Shown one piece after another: positions 1-12,891 of a stretch of 64,000 bases of DNA. The translations under genes and the position numbers were made by a program. The stretch spans positions 11,647,280 to 11,711,279 of the forward strand of contig NC_080710.1 in the NCBI RefSeq assembly GCF_019097595.1, in the 5' to 3' direction. The notes beneath the pieces are model-generated. The model was not told where the DNA came from, did no database searches, and saw only the letters and a program-made list of their open reading frames with translations. How positions within the stretch are numbered: position 1 is the stretch's first letter; each line of letters opens with the position of its first letter. The DNA is from Hemibagrus wyckioides (Eukaryota > Chordata > Actinopteri > Siluriformes > Bagridae).

Positions 1-1008
1 TCACCCTTCTCTGTAAACTGGATTAGCCTTTCTTAAGCACAGTACCCGTCAGCAAGAGACTGTGGGCGATTTGAGAGAGATGTGCCACTGAAGACGTGGC
101 GCACTGACAAAGAGTTTCCATAACACTCCGACTGCTGAGTTTATCAAGGAGCGACGATCAGACCATCAGATTCCACTGCAGTGGTGTGAAATGTTGGCGT
201 TCTCTTTATTCCAATCTACTAAACAGCACATCTGTTTTGGACATTCTCTCCTTTTTCTCTCCATTGCTCCCACCCTCAATTTCTCTCACTTTCTCCCGCT
301 CTCTCTCTCTCTCTCTCTCGATCTCTTTCTCTCTCTCTCTCTCTTTATGATATTCAGTGCGTGGGTTGAGGCAGCTAGCTCTCTCTCAGAATAGCACTGC
401 AGCAGTTCATACTTGTGTGGAAGGAAAGAGGGAGAAAGAGAATGACAGAGAGGACAAGAAGACCTTTGTTTCCCCTCTGAGGCGTCTTTCCTTTTGGAAG
501 ACACGCTCTTCCCCATTTTTTTTTGCTCAGAACCACCGTTTTTTCTTCAGCTTTGCCTGAACATGATGCTGTTGGTACTTGCATAATATGCAAGATTTCT
601 TTAGTTCGTCCCTAACAGATGTCATCTAGTTTGACACATGAGCAGTGACATTAGGTTCACGCTGCCAGTGCAGTCACAGGGAAATTTGCAAATGGGTTGC
701 TTGGCATTCAGTGTCCCTTATCTCACCACTCAGTTCATCACCCGAATGGTGGAATTATTTCACGCCATGCGCTCACTTGTACAAAATGCTTTCAGAAGCT
801 TTTTTCGAGCGATTTCCATAGAAATATAGGGATAAAGATCTGTCTGATTGGATTGCATAAGAGATCAAATACATTGACTGTAAGACATTGCAGAAGCAAG
901 GGTTGAGTGAATCACGCTGTCTACACTTGACTGGCATTGATGTGGGATAACTCTTCATCTGGTGGGAGTAGAGGGCAGTGGCGCAAATTATGTAGGACAG
1001 CATGAGTC

Positions 1009-1041
<33 letters not shown>

Positions 1042-1047
1042 CTGTCC

Positions 1048-1105
<58 letters not shown>

Positions 1106-1899
1106 GAGCGAGAGGGAGACAGACAGAGAGAACGTTTAGGTCAGGAAATGTTTGCCAGATGGTAGTTTCTCCTTTCAGTTGCACTGGACAGGCCTAACCT
1201 AGACATTTCCCTAAGACACAAAGGTAAAGAGCAAAATCCCACAACTTTTCCCTTAGCACAAGCCAAATAACCAGTGTTAAATTAACACCTTACACCTTAA
1301 ACAATGTGTCCTCACCTTTCTGTAAGGTACACTGCAGGTGAAAATTTGACACAGGCAAAAAGACATGCAGAGTTTTTCATAGATTTACAGGCACATAGCA
1401 TACAGCTGACACATTCAACAGTCAGTGAGACATGCAGCTCCACAGGCATGAAGCACAAGTGCAATGTGAGTGCAGAAGAGCTTTCTCTGCAATGATGTGA
1501 GCATCATCCATTTCTGGTCTCACAGATGGCTGTACCTATGTGAAAAGAACCGATTAGTAGTTATACATGTCTGGTACTGGCCGTGGAGTAGCACTGAGCA
1601 TATAGTACTGGCCGAGTAGGTGGGCAGGAGAGCCAGTGAGACTGCACTGAATGGCCGCCTGCGTCGGCGTCAATGCATGTGTGGATAAAGTGGCTGCTTC
1701 AGCTTCACTACACTTTTACATGAATGTCTGGATCCTTCATAGCTTCTCTGCATGCTGGAACAAAAAGCCTGATCAACAGCATTCTGCTTCTCAACACCTG
1801 ACTACACCCTGAGGAAATAATGGTTGCCGTAGTGATAGAAGGAAATGAAGTAAAACTCAGGGACAAGAGGGGGAAAAAATGCAAAGTCCTTTTATCTTA

Positions 1900-1930
<31 letters not shown>

Positions 1931-1960
1931 AATGAAAAATGTAAAGGCTAACTTGACGAC
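1..1960. other. Intergenic with microsatellites
   Basis: No gene recognised. (CT)n at 299-344, (GT)n then (GA)n at about 1014-1098, and (CT)n/(CA)n at 1900-1930. A short minus-strand open stretch at about 11-105 (about 33 codons from an ATG) has no recognised homolog. Confidence 0.6.
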
Positions 1961-2760
1961 TTACCTGAGTTATGTTCTCTCTATAGAGAGATGCTGAAGC
2001 TGATCGCGCTGCGTTCCTCAACATTACATTGCATTTAAGCCTGATGATATCACGACGCACTTTCATTTTTTCCCCCCACTCACACATGCTGATAAAAACT
2101 TGTATTGGGAAATAAAAAACAGTTCTGCTCACCTGTTCACGACACGGTTTCCTTCTTATCTAGCCAGCATAGCTGCCTCCATGTTGGTGCTGAATGATGA
2201 AGGCTGAAATGACGCCTGTACACATTCCTGACAGGCGATTTTTTAAACTTAGCTCTTTAAGCCTGAACTGTTTTCTTTTTTTATATTAAGTCGGTTATGG
2301 CACTGCGAAGGTATTCCGAGTGTAAAAAGCTCCACATTGCTTCCTCGGCTGATTTAAAAAGGCAAAATAACGCAGTTTGAGTCGTGGTCTAAAACTGCTG
2401 ACGCGCTTTAACACTGTGTTTTTTGTCGCTGAGCGTTAGATACTCCTTCAGGTGGCGTTAGCTCGACGCAGCGCGGCTGTACAGCGTGTAACGGTACACA
2501 GGAACAGTGGCGGAATGAAGCGGTGCAGCTCTTACACAGGTCCACTGGACTCAGCAGTGCGTTTTAATTATCTTTCATGGCGCGCTCAATGAATGCTCGA
2601 TAAACCGCTTCTGCACCGTTTTGCCTGTTTCCTATCAGTCGCGCTTTTTTTTCCGCGAATATGGCTGGCAAAGCAGTTGGGGGAAGGAGGGAGGTGGGGG
2701 GGGGGCTCGGTTGCCACAGCAACGGTGTCATTTCACTGGTGACCGTCTCGGGGTGATGGA
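1960..2760 (-). promoter_or_regulatory. CpG-richer stretch, possible promoter or 5' exon
   Basis: This is the most CpG-rich part of the first 12 kb. Two good minus-strand donors occur: AACTCAG|gtaagt at 1964/1963 and GAACAG|gtgagc at 2131/2130. They could belong to alternative noncoding exons of a gene lying to the left of the window. No coding exon was identified. Confidence 0.25.
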
Positions 2761-5106
2761 GAACCTGGACAGTAAAGAAATAAATAATCTATACCTATAA
2801 TCAAAAGACTATTTTTCTTAATACGTAGTGGACAAATAACCCTGTTTAGTTGCGCAACATGATAGTCATCGGCATCGTGCTTTCCCCCTTCCCAAACCAC
2901 AGCAAGCAAACATCTAAGTGGCCATGATGTTTTCTCCTGTTTAAAAAAAATAATAATGTAATGTAATTTGATGTAATATGCGCCATAACGACGTTGCCAT
3001 CACTATCTCAGACGAACAGGTTGCAAATATTCCTTAACTAATCACAAGGTAGTTTACATTGAATTAAGCACTCATTGCACTTCGTAGTGGTGAAAGATCT
3101 GTGCAGCCTAAATGAACAATATCTATATATACAGTACTTGTAGTAGAAACTTTGTTTTATATATATGTATATATATATATTTTTTAAATGTTATGTCTTC
3201 TACCTCATCGAGTCCGTACAAACCGTTTCAGCTTTCCAAACATTAGTTTTCCAGCATAAACTTAACATGTTTCAGAAATATGATGTGTCTGCCTGTAAAG
3301 AAAGCAGCGTATTACGTAAGAGACCACTTTTCAGACAAAAACATAATGAAGGCTGCTGCAAAAAAAAATAAGAAGTGACAGTCAAAGTCTCCAGAAAAGC
3401 CGTGACAGCTAATTTTCTTCTAAAACCTCACACTTTCTTTTTTAAAGCAAATGGTCGTCACTCCAAATACTATTTTTGTTTCATGTATTACTGTTTAATG
3501 CTCTTTTTTTTTTAATGAAGAAAAGGCATCTTCAATAATGATTAACAACATTTATTTATATGTGCATAAAACGTTTGCAGAGTAATGTGTATTTACACAA
3601 CAGCACCCTTTACAGATCGTAAATACAGAAGTTGTGCAGATGTGTGATGTTATAAAACATTAAAAAAAAAACATCAGAAGGAAGCTGATGATTGGTTCGC
3701 TTGCTTTATTTGCAAAACGTGCATCACGAATAAATGTCATAATAGGAATTATGATGAAATAACGCTTCCAGTAGCTGCAGCTGTTTAAGGCTATTCATTG
3801 TTCCATTCAGCACCATGGACAGCGCACGGTTGAGTTTGGACGTGGGAAAAGGACGGACAGCACGTGAATCCGTTTGGCTCATACGCACACATTGTGTCAT
3901 GATGGAAAATGAATGAAAATGCAAATTAATGAATGACACACAAAAGCTGTGACTTCCTCTCAAACGGAACCAGCACGCTCACACGTTTCTGAGCAGAAGA
4001 TCAGAAAGTAAATCAACAACCGTGCAGTTTGAGGTCGCGTCTAAAAAAAAAAACAAAATAAAACAAAACAAAAAAACAATAATAAGGTTATTGGCAGCCA
4101 TAGCAGAACAGAGCTACAACACGGCGGGGGAGAAACTGCAGTCTTGTTGCTGTGTGTGTGTGTGTGTGTGTGTGTGCTGTTCTCACACAGGTCCGCTCAG
4201 GTCAGTGAGGCGCTCTCAGTGAGAGGCGCGCGCTTCTGCTCACTTTCCTTTCTTTCTTCCTTGTATTTCTTTTTTACGCCAATATGACCGACACGTTTTA
4301 TTAATTCTGGGCCTCAGAATCCTTCGATTTCTGTGTCGTTAAGGCAAAACCCTCCCCCAGTCTGAGTTTTTTGCTTCCCACAGACAGTAATTAGGCAGTG
4401 CGCTAGTCTGCTATTCCTATACAGGTGGGTGGGCCGCTGTTCAGGCCTCTCTCTCTCTCTCTCTCTCTCTCAGAGAAAGCGCTCAGCCGTTTCTAAGCGC
4501 CTCAAATTACAGCCTGCGATCACACACTCTGGAGATCAGCACGCCACAGAAAATCGAGATGGCGAACACAACCAAAAAGTCGCTAAATGAAGCAAACTAA
4601 TAATTTTTTTCTAATAATGTCACCATTATTTTTTTTTTGCCTGATGGAAAAACCAGGCTGCTATGCTATAGCATAATGAATAAATAAAGGCGCTGCTGAG
4701 ATGGTTTAACATTACTACAACGGAAAATACAATATTGTCAGTAGCGTTTAATTAATTGATAATTAATGAATTAATGGCTCAGAGGTTACAGTTTACAAGT
4801 TCTAAGATTGTAATGGAAGTCCTAACAAATTCCACTGGCAGGTCTTTGTTCATCAAAGTTACGGTTAAATCCATAGGACGTTCTAGAACATAATTATCCA
4901 AGCCCAGAAGCAGACTGGACATTGGAAAGTTTGCGAATTCTTCTCCCAATTTCTTCCAATTTTCCCGTTTTTTCCACTTATTTGCATTTTTGAATTCCCT
5001 TTTGTCCCACACACGCACTGGGACAGGTCTCTCTCTCACACACACACACACACACCATTTAGCAGCCCTGTGTACCGAAGATTTAACAAACCAATGGCAA
5101 CCAGTG
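2761..5106. other. Intergenic, nothing recognised
   Basis: AT-rich sequence with short simple repeats: (TG)n at about 4152-4176, (CT)n at 4447-4471, CA-rich at 5037-5055. No gene or known repeat family seen. Confidence 0.6.
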
Positions 5107-5444
5107 TGAAAAATGGGCGAGTGTAAGGATTTGAGCGAGTTTGACAAGGGCCAAATTGTGATGGCTAGACGACTGGATCAGAGCATCTCCAACACTGCAG
5201 CTCGTGTGGGGTGTTCCCGCCAAGGCTCATTGATGCACGTGGGGAGCGAAGGCTGACCCGTGTGATCTGATCCATCAGACGAGATACTGTTGCTCAAATT
5301 GCTGAAGAAGTTAATGCTGGTTCTGATAGAAAGGTATCACAATACACACACAGTGCATCCTCATGCAGGGCTGTTTTAGCAGCAAAAGGAGGACCAACAC
5401 AATATTAGGCAGGTGGTCATGATGTTATACCTGACTGGTGTATC
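5107..5444 (+). mobile_element. Tc1-like relic, family A, copy 1 (internal deletion)
   Basis: It begins truncated in the transposase start region (gatttgagcgagtttgacaa), encoding the Tc1-type HTH start [17 protein letters not shown]. It then jumps from the middle of the gene to the 3' end and finishes with the terminal sequence ending ctgactggtgta. Its internal junction is close to that of the copies at 10258 and 25712. Confidence 0.8.
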
Positions 5445-6906
5445 TCCCCTAGTTTGTGAAATGGTTTGTTCTGCTGTGTTTTCAGTGTAAGAGCTGCCCC
5501 TTAAACTTTCACAGCTAATCTCAGACATTTTCTCCAAAAAATGTTTTAAAAAGCTTTACTGGCAGCTGCAACAAAGTGCCAAAAAATAAGTGTCACTTCC
5601 AAATCAGCTGCTGTGATTGTAATGATGGGGAGAGCAGCTTTGAGCAAGCAAGTACTGTGTGGCAAGTAAGTGGTATAGCCTACCTAAGTTAGCTAAATAA
5701 GTCGAATGAAACATCTTTAAAATGTACTTCAAGGAAAATAGCTGCCAATTAGTCCTGCTGTGACAGTCCTTTAATATGCCTACTACAGTGAACAAACAGC
5801 TTAGTGTTAGTGTAGGGGATTCCATGGTCAGGGTGTCGTTTAGCCCTTGTAGAAAAAAAAGCGAATTTAAAACAAGTATGCATTTAAACATTTTGTTCCA
5901 GTCTCAAAGACACAAGCTATTTCTTACAGTAAGTGTCACAAGATTTAAGATTAATTGGTATATAATGAGCAAATACACAAAATGTGTTTACCTAGAATCC
6001 ATGCTAATCACATGAGGATATTGTAATGATTTATTTCAAATGTATTTTTTTTAGTTAATAATGTAACATTAATTTGTGTAAGAGGTCTGTATGCTACTTT
6101 CCCAATGTGAAAATATACAAAATCATTGAAAAAATTAGAATTTTTTACTATTCAGCTTTTTGCTTAAAATTCCAAATATTCTAAAAAAGGAGTGCTGCAG
6201 CGAGGAATCCTAAAATCCAGAAATAAGTTTGCATTTTTTGCACTTCTGGTTCTTTCGTCTGAAAATCAGTGGTTTTTTTAATTGGTTTTTGGTTAAATGA
6301 CAGAAATCATTTCTATGCTTAACATAAGCTCAATATATTTTCCCATTTTATTTTCTACAAGCACAGAGGATCTTTATCAGGGAAGAAGGTTTTAAATAAA
6401 GACTGAAAGAGTTCAGCTTAGTGGTGGTGATGCTGAAGTCATGTGACTGTGGTATAGTTCATTTATAGCCTTTTACTTCTTGTGACTGTATTTCAGCAAA
6501 ATTCATTAAAGTTGTGTTCATTGAGAAGATTATCTCGATCAACTAAATGTATAAGAATCATAAACCTTCGTCTAGAACAGAGCTTCTTATCTGCAATAGT
6601 TCAGAAACAGTGGAAAAATCCTGTTGGCTTTTTGTCAGTGCTAACTTCCAGGTCAGCCTACAAAAATGTGTCATCTCTGCAGCACTCTCTGTTGTGGGAT
6701 GCACTTAACATCCCATATAATGGATGGCTCATGGGAAAATAATGTTTTAATCATGAGATGCTAAATGGATTCACACAATAATGATATAAGTAATAGGATT
6801 TTTTTTTATTCAGTTGATGGTATTTTAAGGTAATGTGTGGATGCAGTGGGCTGGGACAGGCAAGAATACTGTTTTTCTATAGAGTTATATATAGTATATA
6901 AGATTA
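5445..6906. other. Intergenic, nothing recognised
   Basis: AT-rich, no gene, RNA gene or known repeat family seen. An 86-codon open frame at 6482-6742 has no recognisable similarity. Confidence 0.6.
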
Positions 6907-7250
6907 TACACCAATCAGGCATAACATTATGACCAGTGACAGGTGAAGTGAATAACGCTGATTATCTCCTCATCATGGCACCTGTTAGTGGGTGGGATAT
7001 ATTAGGCAGCAAGTAAACATTTTGTCCTCAAAGTTGATGTGTTGAAGCAGGAAAAATGGACAAGCGTAAGGATTTGACAAAGGCCAAATTGTGATGGCTA
7101 GACGACTGGATCTTGTGGGGTGTTCCCGGTCTGCAGTGGTCAGTATCTATCAAAAGTATCAAGTATCTATCAGTATCTATCAAAAGTGTCCTTCAAGTCC
7201 TGTAAGTATCCTTTAAGTCCTGTAAGTCCCTTGGAGTCCCCACCTCACAA
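6907..7250 (+). mobile_element. Tc1-like relic, family A, copy 2
   Basis: It opens with the terminal repeat tacaccaatcaggcataac, keeps the transposase 5' end, then carries local duplications of 'agtatctatc' and 'aagtcctgtaag' and stops without the right terminal repeat. Confidence 0.8.
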
Positions 7251-7256
7251 TATATG

Positions 7257-7276
7257 TGGTATATATATTGTATACA

Positions 7277-7321
<45 letters not shown>

Positions 7322-7322
7322 T
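7257..7322. repeat. (TA)n-(GA)n microsatellite
   Basis: An alternating TA run followed by (GA)n, immediately after the transposon relic. Confidence 0.9.
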
Positions 7323-10257
7323 CTATATTAAGTTCTATAAATGTATTTTAGGATTGTTTAAAGTTTTTAATTTTGAAGGACATTTTTAATGTTGAAAATC
7401 TCTTATATTTTACTTTACTGACATATTATTGGACTATCAGTGTGAAACAAATGCCACTCCTGTGGAACAATCACACAGTTTACTATGATACATTTATAAC
7501 ACTGTGGTGACTTGAGGGCATCACGAGATTAGTCCATTTGTCTATGCGGGTTTTTACCCAAAGAGCAAGCATGGCAGATTTGGCAAGGTTGATTCACATG
7601 TGTCTGTCAGTGTGGACTGTGCCAAACCCACTCGGCACTTTGCATAAATCAGATTAGCAGAGAGCAAAATGATGTCCTGGCCAAAGTGTCTTACAGCTAG
7701 GAATACAGTAGCAGGAGCTTGGGTAGCATAAGGTACTGGGCAAAAGGCATACGCAAAGAAATGCTGTTAAGCAAACAAACCTTCAAAATGATAAAATACT
7801 TGAAATACTATTAAAAAAAAGTAGCAAACAATAATAAATAAAAAAAAAAAGTCAATATTTGCTGTGACAACTCTTTGCTATTAAAAAATATAAATATATG
7901 TCAGTAGTCCCAAGTAAAATGCAAGTATATTTTAGTATATTTTAAAACAAAATTGATTGCCTAAAATTTAAGCTCTATATTGTAAATCTGGATCTCCCAG
8001 TTATCCAGTAAAAGCACCAGCAAAATGATACAAGCATCAGTGTCAGCCATGTGGCTTAGGACAGTGTTTTTCCACCTTTTATGAGGCATGGCACATTTTT
8101 TAAACTGAAAACATCCCACAGTACACCACCAACCAAAGATTTTACAACTCATTGTGTATACTGACTCAGTGTGAAACCTAAGCTCTCTCATTCACTACTG
8201 TGTTTTTTTTTTTTTTTAATTAAAGTTGCCTGTTTCTCAATATGTTTACACAGGCGTTGTTTCTCTTGTCATGAATTAAGGTCAGTATTGCGCTACTGAC
8301 ATAGACAAGTATTTCCATTCATCTGTCAGTCACTACATTGCACACACAGGCATTCAACAATGTCAAATTATTTCTAGTAACTAAATAATCATTTTTTTTA
8401 ACCACTTAAATGTAACTGAATAACACTTGTGTGCCTCGGCACAGTGGTTAAAAATCACTGGCCTAGGACAAACTAACAATTTAAATCATGTTTGCTAAGG
8501 TACCTTTAATGCTCTATAACCTCCTTTAACACTCTCCTTACAGTGTGGGACAGTGAGGTCCTTCCTGACCTGTGCCTTGTGAAAGACTGCAGTCTGTGCA
8601 TCATCCAATTTTTTATTGCTGCCAGACATCTCAGACGCTATTATCCGGTTCAACTTAGAAGATTTGCAGCATGGTTTATTAATCATTTTAAACTGAAGCT
8701 CAAGATGTGTTGTGGAGACCTGACAAAACCTGACCTGGTGGCTGAACTAGTTAACATGTGGCAGTGATATAATGCATTAAACTATCATTTTTAAATGACC
8801 AAAAAGTAGAGAATACATTAGACTCTATAAAGAATTGTACTGTGGCACTCCAGCATTGCTGCATCTCTATCAGACGAGGCAAGACATCAGCACAGTTTCT
8901 TTATAATTCTGCCATTTTAGAAGCCTTAAGGATCTAGACTACTGGCTATTTATCTAGACTACTGGCTATTTATCTCTCTTTACCAGAGGCCAGAAAAAAA
9001 GGAAATTCCTCCTGTTTTGTTAGGTCGATCTTCAGCATTGAATTTCTTTGTAATGTCACACTCCACAGTGGTGGTTATAAACATAGACACTCAGAATTGA
9101 GGAATTCATAGAATTTCTTATATATTTCTGGCTTTAACTAGCCTGCTAATGGACATATATTCATAAAAATCTCCAAAACGAGCAAAACACAAATTTTATT
9201 CACCCAAATGTTTATATCTTCAAAGTAAATGATGATATTAAACCCATTTCTGCTCTCTGAAATGCCCCAAGTGTTTTCATAAGCATCTAAAATTTGAAAA
9301 TGTTATCTTCATATACTAAAATGTGTAAGGTGATCACAGAGGTAAAACCAGCTCACACTGAATGTCAGACTTGCAGCAATAAAATAATCCATTTGTTTAT
9401 ACTGATTGCAAATATCCGATAGACAAAATGTTAATACATTAGTATGAGGAATGTATTAAATATTACAAGATACAAACTATTAATACATGTCAGGAACAGA
9501 AAAGCACGTTTGCTAAAAAGCGTGAAGAGTGGTGTTGTATTTTGCTTAACCTCAATGGATTGTGCCTGCATCTGAAAGATACCACTTTTTACCACAGCTT
9601 TTCAGCATCTGAAATGAGGCAGCATTTCAGAAAACTGAAATCTAAATGCCCTAGGAATGAGCAGCAGTCAAAAATGTCTGTATTGCAGAGCTGGCAGGGT
9701 ATCAGCCAGGAAAATTCCCAGCATCTGCTGATGCCTTTGGGTTTACAGCCTTCAGACACTTTTCCTCTCCAGATGGTTTGCAAAGAAGTACTGAACAGGA
9801 CAAGCCCAGAATTAAATCTCATTACCAGCACAATAGTTCTAGTAATACTAGGGGTAGTCCTACAAGCTATTGTTGAATTGTGGTGGAAATAATGGCAGAT
9901 AAACCTGATTGAAGGATATAAAATCAGCACTCATGTATTTTTAGGAACCAGCATACATTAATGAGCCATAATTCTACTGCTAGACATTTCAACCCCAGCT
10001 GTGTTAGGTGCAGACTAGAGAGTCAGGGGTCTCTGAAATCACTTCTCTGTCATATGGTAAACATTAAGACTGAAATTCCTTACATCGAGGTTATTTGGTG
10101 TAGATTTTCTTGTCTGCACTGTAATTATATGGAATGGACGCCTTCTCATTTAAGACTACATATAAATAATGAATGAAAATCAAGCAAATGTCAATAACAG
10201 CAAATCTACATACCCTACCTACATATTTAGACAATACGTTTTGGAATGATAGATTTT
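7323..10257. other. Intergenic, nothing recognised
   Basis: About 2.9 kb of AT-rich sequence. A 20-bp direct duplication (atctagactactggctattt) occurs near 8932-8971. Overlapping open frames on both strands at 9542-9930 resemble no known protein. Confidence 0.6.
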
Positions 10258-10784
10258 GGCATAACATTATGACCACCTGCCTAATATTGTGCTGTTCCCC
10301 CTTTTGCTGCCAAAACAGCCCTGACCCGTCATGCACTGTGTATTCTGACACATTTCTATCAGAACCAGCATTAACTTCTTCAGCAATCTGAGCAACAGTA
10401 GCTCATCTGTTGGATCGGACCACATGGGACAGCCTTCACTCCACGTTAATCAATAAGCCTTGGCCACCTATGACCCTGTCACTGGTTCACCACTGTTCCT
10501 TCCTTGGACCACTTTTGATAGATCCTGACCACTGCAGACCGGGAACACCCCACAAGACCTGCAGTTTTGGAGATGCTCTGATCCAGTCGTCTAGTCATCA
10601 CAATTTGGTCCTTGTCAAACTCGCTCAAATCCTTACGCTTGCCCATTTTTCCTGCTTCTGACACATCAACTTTGAGGACAAAATGTTCACTTGCTGCCTA
10701 ATATATCCCACCCACTAACAGGTGCCATGATGAGGAGATAATCAGTGTTATTCCCTTCACCTCTCAATGCCTGATTGGTGTATA
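10258..10784 (-). mobile_element. Tc1-like relic, family A, copy 3 (internal deletion)
   Basis: Inverted orientation, with both terminal regions present (gcataacattatgaccacc at left, ctgattggtgtata at right). The minus strand at 10664-10479 still encodes the transposase N-terminal HTH ([20 protein letters not shown]), then joins the extreme 3' end at a 'cagtgcatgac' junction. It is a nonautonomous deletion derivative. Confidence 0.88.
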
Positions 10785-11790
10785 TAACTTAATATATCTG
10801 AACAATGACAATGGACCAATGTACAGTACATTAATAATAATTAATAATCATAAGCAAGATAAAAAAATATATATAAACTTAAAATATGATCACCTGGGAA
10901 AACCTTTCAAGTGATGATTTTTTTCACATATCTTACTATGTAAAATTCTGATAAATGCATACTTTCTTAAACTGAAATGTTCCTCTCAATGACAAGTTTT
11001 TTATTCAGTTTTTCCCAACAGTTAAAATTTCCACAATTTCTTCACAAAGTCTTAAAGGTGAGGTGAACACCAGTCAAACCGGAGCCTCGTCGCTCTGGAC
11101 TCGGCTGATTGTCGTTTCTACATCTGTTTTATTAAATCATTCAACTTTGTCTCTCACCATCTGTGCAGTGTAATTGAGCCTTGCTGATAATTTGACAGCT
11201 GCTTTTCAGACCTTTTACAAACTTAATCTATTAGGCTTATGACCGTTTCATTGTGGCATGTAGCCAACAACTTAATCACTGAGAGGACAGCACACTGAAC
11301 TAGCAATTAAAAACCTTTCTGCAGACTGACTGCTTTTATACAGACATGTTTGGTAAACTGGCTACTCATCTGCCTAACAAGTTCTTTGCAGAATGCCAGA
11401 ACATTAATATGTCTACACAGATTTAGTGGAATACAGGCTACGAGTTTTCTTAAAGTGCAAGAGTGTATAATAGAAATGATTTTTGAAGCTATTTTACCAG
11501 AATTCAGGTGCGGAGACATCCAAGAGGTCGTCCCAGGAATTCATATTCAGATGTAATAAACTGCCAGTGTTTCAAGTTACATGATTTATCTCCTTCCTCT
11601 CTGACATCAAACATTTCTGTGATTTATTGCTAATTACAAGCCAAGTACTGAGAGTGCCAGAAAATTCAGAGATTAATTATTAGATAAATACTTTTAATCG
11701 CTCCAGAAAAGTGTGCGATTCTTCCCCAAAGTGCTGCTATAAAGACCTCAATAACATTATAGTTTTCCTTCAGTGAAACTAAGAGGCCCA
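10785..11790. other. Intergenic, nothing recognised
   Basis: AT-rich with no gene or repeat family recognised. Overlapping open frames near 11307-11556 on both strands lack similarity to known proteins. Confidence 0.6.
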
Positions 11791-11791
11791 A

Positions 11792-12003
11792 ACGTTCCAG
11801 CATGATGATGCTCCTGTGAACAAAGCCAGCTCCATGAAGACATGGTTTGAAAAAGGTTCGAATGGAAGAACTCTGACCGCACAGACCCCTGACCTCAATC
11901 CCACAACGCACCTTTGGGATGAACAGGAAAACTGACCGCACACCATTTCATTAATGCTCTTGTAGCTGAAGGAGCAAAAAATATAGTGAAAAGCCTTCCA
12001 AAA
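11792..12003 (+). mobile_element. Tc1-like relic, family B fragment
   Basis: It matches, with decay, the 3' half of the element at 63500-64000: tccatgaagacatgg, cctgacctcaatccc, and cacctttgggatga. These encode the transposase DDE-region segments around 'SMKTW' and 'PDLNP..HLWDE'. It sits almost against copy 4 of family A. Confidence 0.75.
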
Positions 12004-12045
12004 AAAGGTGAAGATTATTATAGCAACAGAAATGGTAATATTCAC

Positions 12046-12495
12046 ATCAGGCATAACATTATGACCACCTGCCTAATATTGTGTCGGTCCCCCTTTTGCT
12101 GCCAAAACAGCTCTGACCCATCGAGGCATGGACTCCACTAGATCCCTGAAGGTGTTCTGTGGTGTCTGGCAACAAAATGTTAGCAGCAGATCCCTTAAGT
12201 CCTGTTAAGGACACTTACAGGACTTAAAGGATACTGACCACTGCAGACTGGGAACACCCCACAAGAGCTGCAGTTTTGGAGATACTCTGATCCAGTCGTC
12301 TAGCCATCACAATCCGGCCCTTCGTCAAACTCGCTCAAATCCTTACGCTTGTCCATTTTTCCTGCTTCTAACACATCAACTTTGAGGTAAAAATCTTCAC
12401 CTGCTGTCTAATATATCCCACCCACTAACAGGTGCCATGATGAGGAGATCATCAGTGTTATTCTCTTCACCTCTCAGTGGTCATAATGTTATGTC
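12046..12495 (-). mobile_element. Tc1-like relic, family A, copy 4 (snap-back junction)
   Basis: Inverted orientation with terminal repeats at both ends. The central junction is palindromic: 'cttaagtcctg' is followed within about 20 bp by 'caggacttaaagg', so part of the 3' segment is inverted next to itself. Confidence 0.85.
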
Positions 12496-12891
12496 TGTAT
12501 ATATGGAATGGAATGTTCATACAAATGAGATGCTCAGGAGCCCAGAAACTTTTGGCCATGTCATGTATTGCCAAGCACTCACACCCAAGCCCCCTTCATA
12601 AACATTATATAAACACCTACTTACTGCTTCACTACTTAAACAATTATGCACTTATCTTATTATTAGACTTCCATCATACACACCATCCATTATACAGGTC
12701 TCTTTAAAAGGAGTTGTTACTAAATGATAACTTTTAGTAAGTGGGTGTTAATATACACCCATGATACAAATTACTATTGCCACAGAGCTGTGCTTTTAGA
12801 GCAGTTTAAAATAAAGACAGTGGTTGATAAATAAAAATTACAAAATAAAGCAGAAAAATGTTCAGCACAACTCTTATGTAACAGAAGATAC
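12496..12891. other. Intergenic, nothing recognised
   Basis: About 0.4 kb between the family A copy 4 and the candidate ube2s transcript end. I see no gene or known repeat. Confidence 0.6.

Noticed and set aside
11..105. Minus-strand ATG with about 33 open codons at the left edge
   Set aside because: Too short, ends in a stop, no splice donor and no recognised homolog.
4779..5147. 122-codon minus-strand frame
   Set aside because: It crosses a CA microsatellite and the edge of a Tc1-like relic; no domain recognised.
9542..9930. Overlapping 116- and 113-codon frames on opposite strands
   Set aside because: No recognisable domain or splice context. Open frames on both strands suggest chance in a region with few stops.
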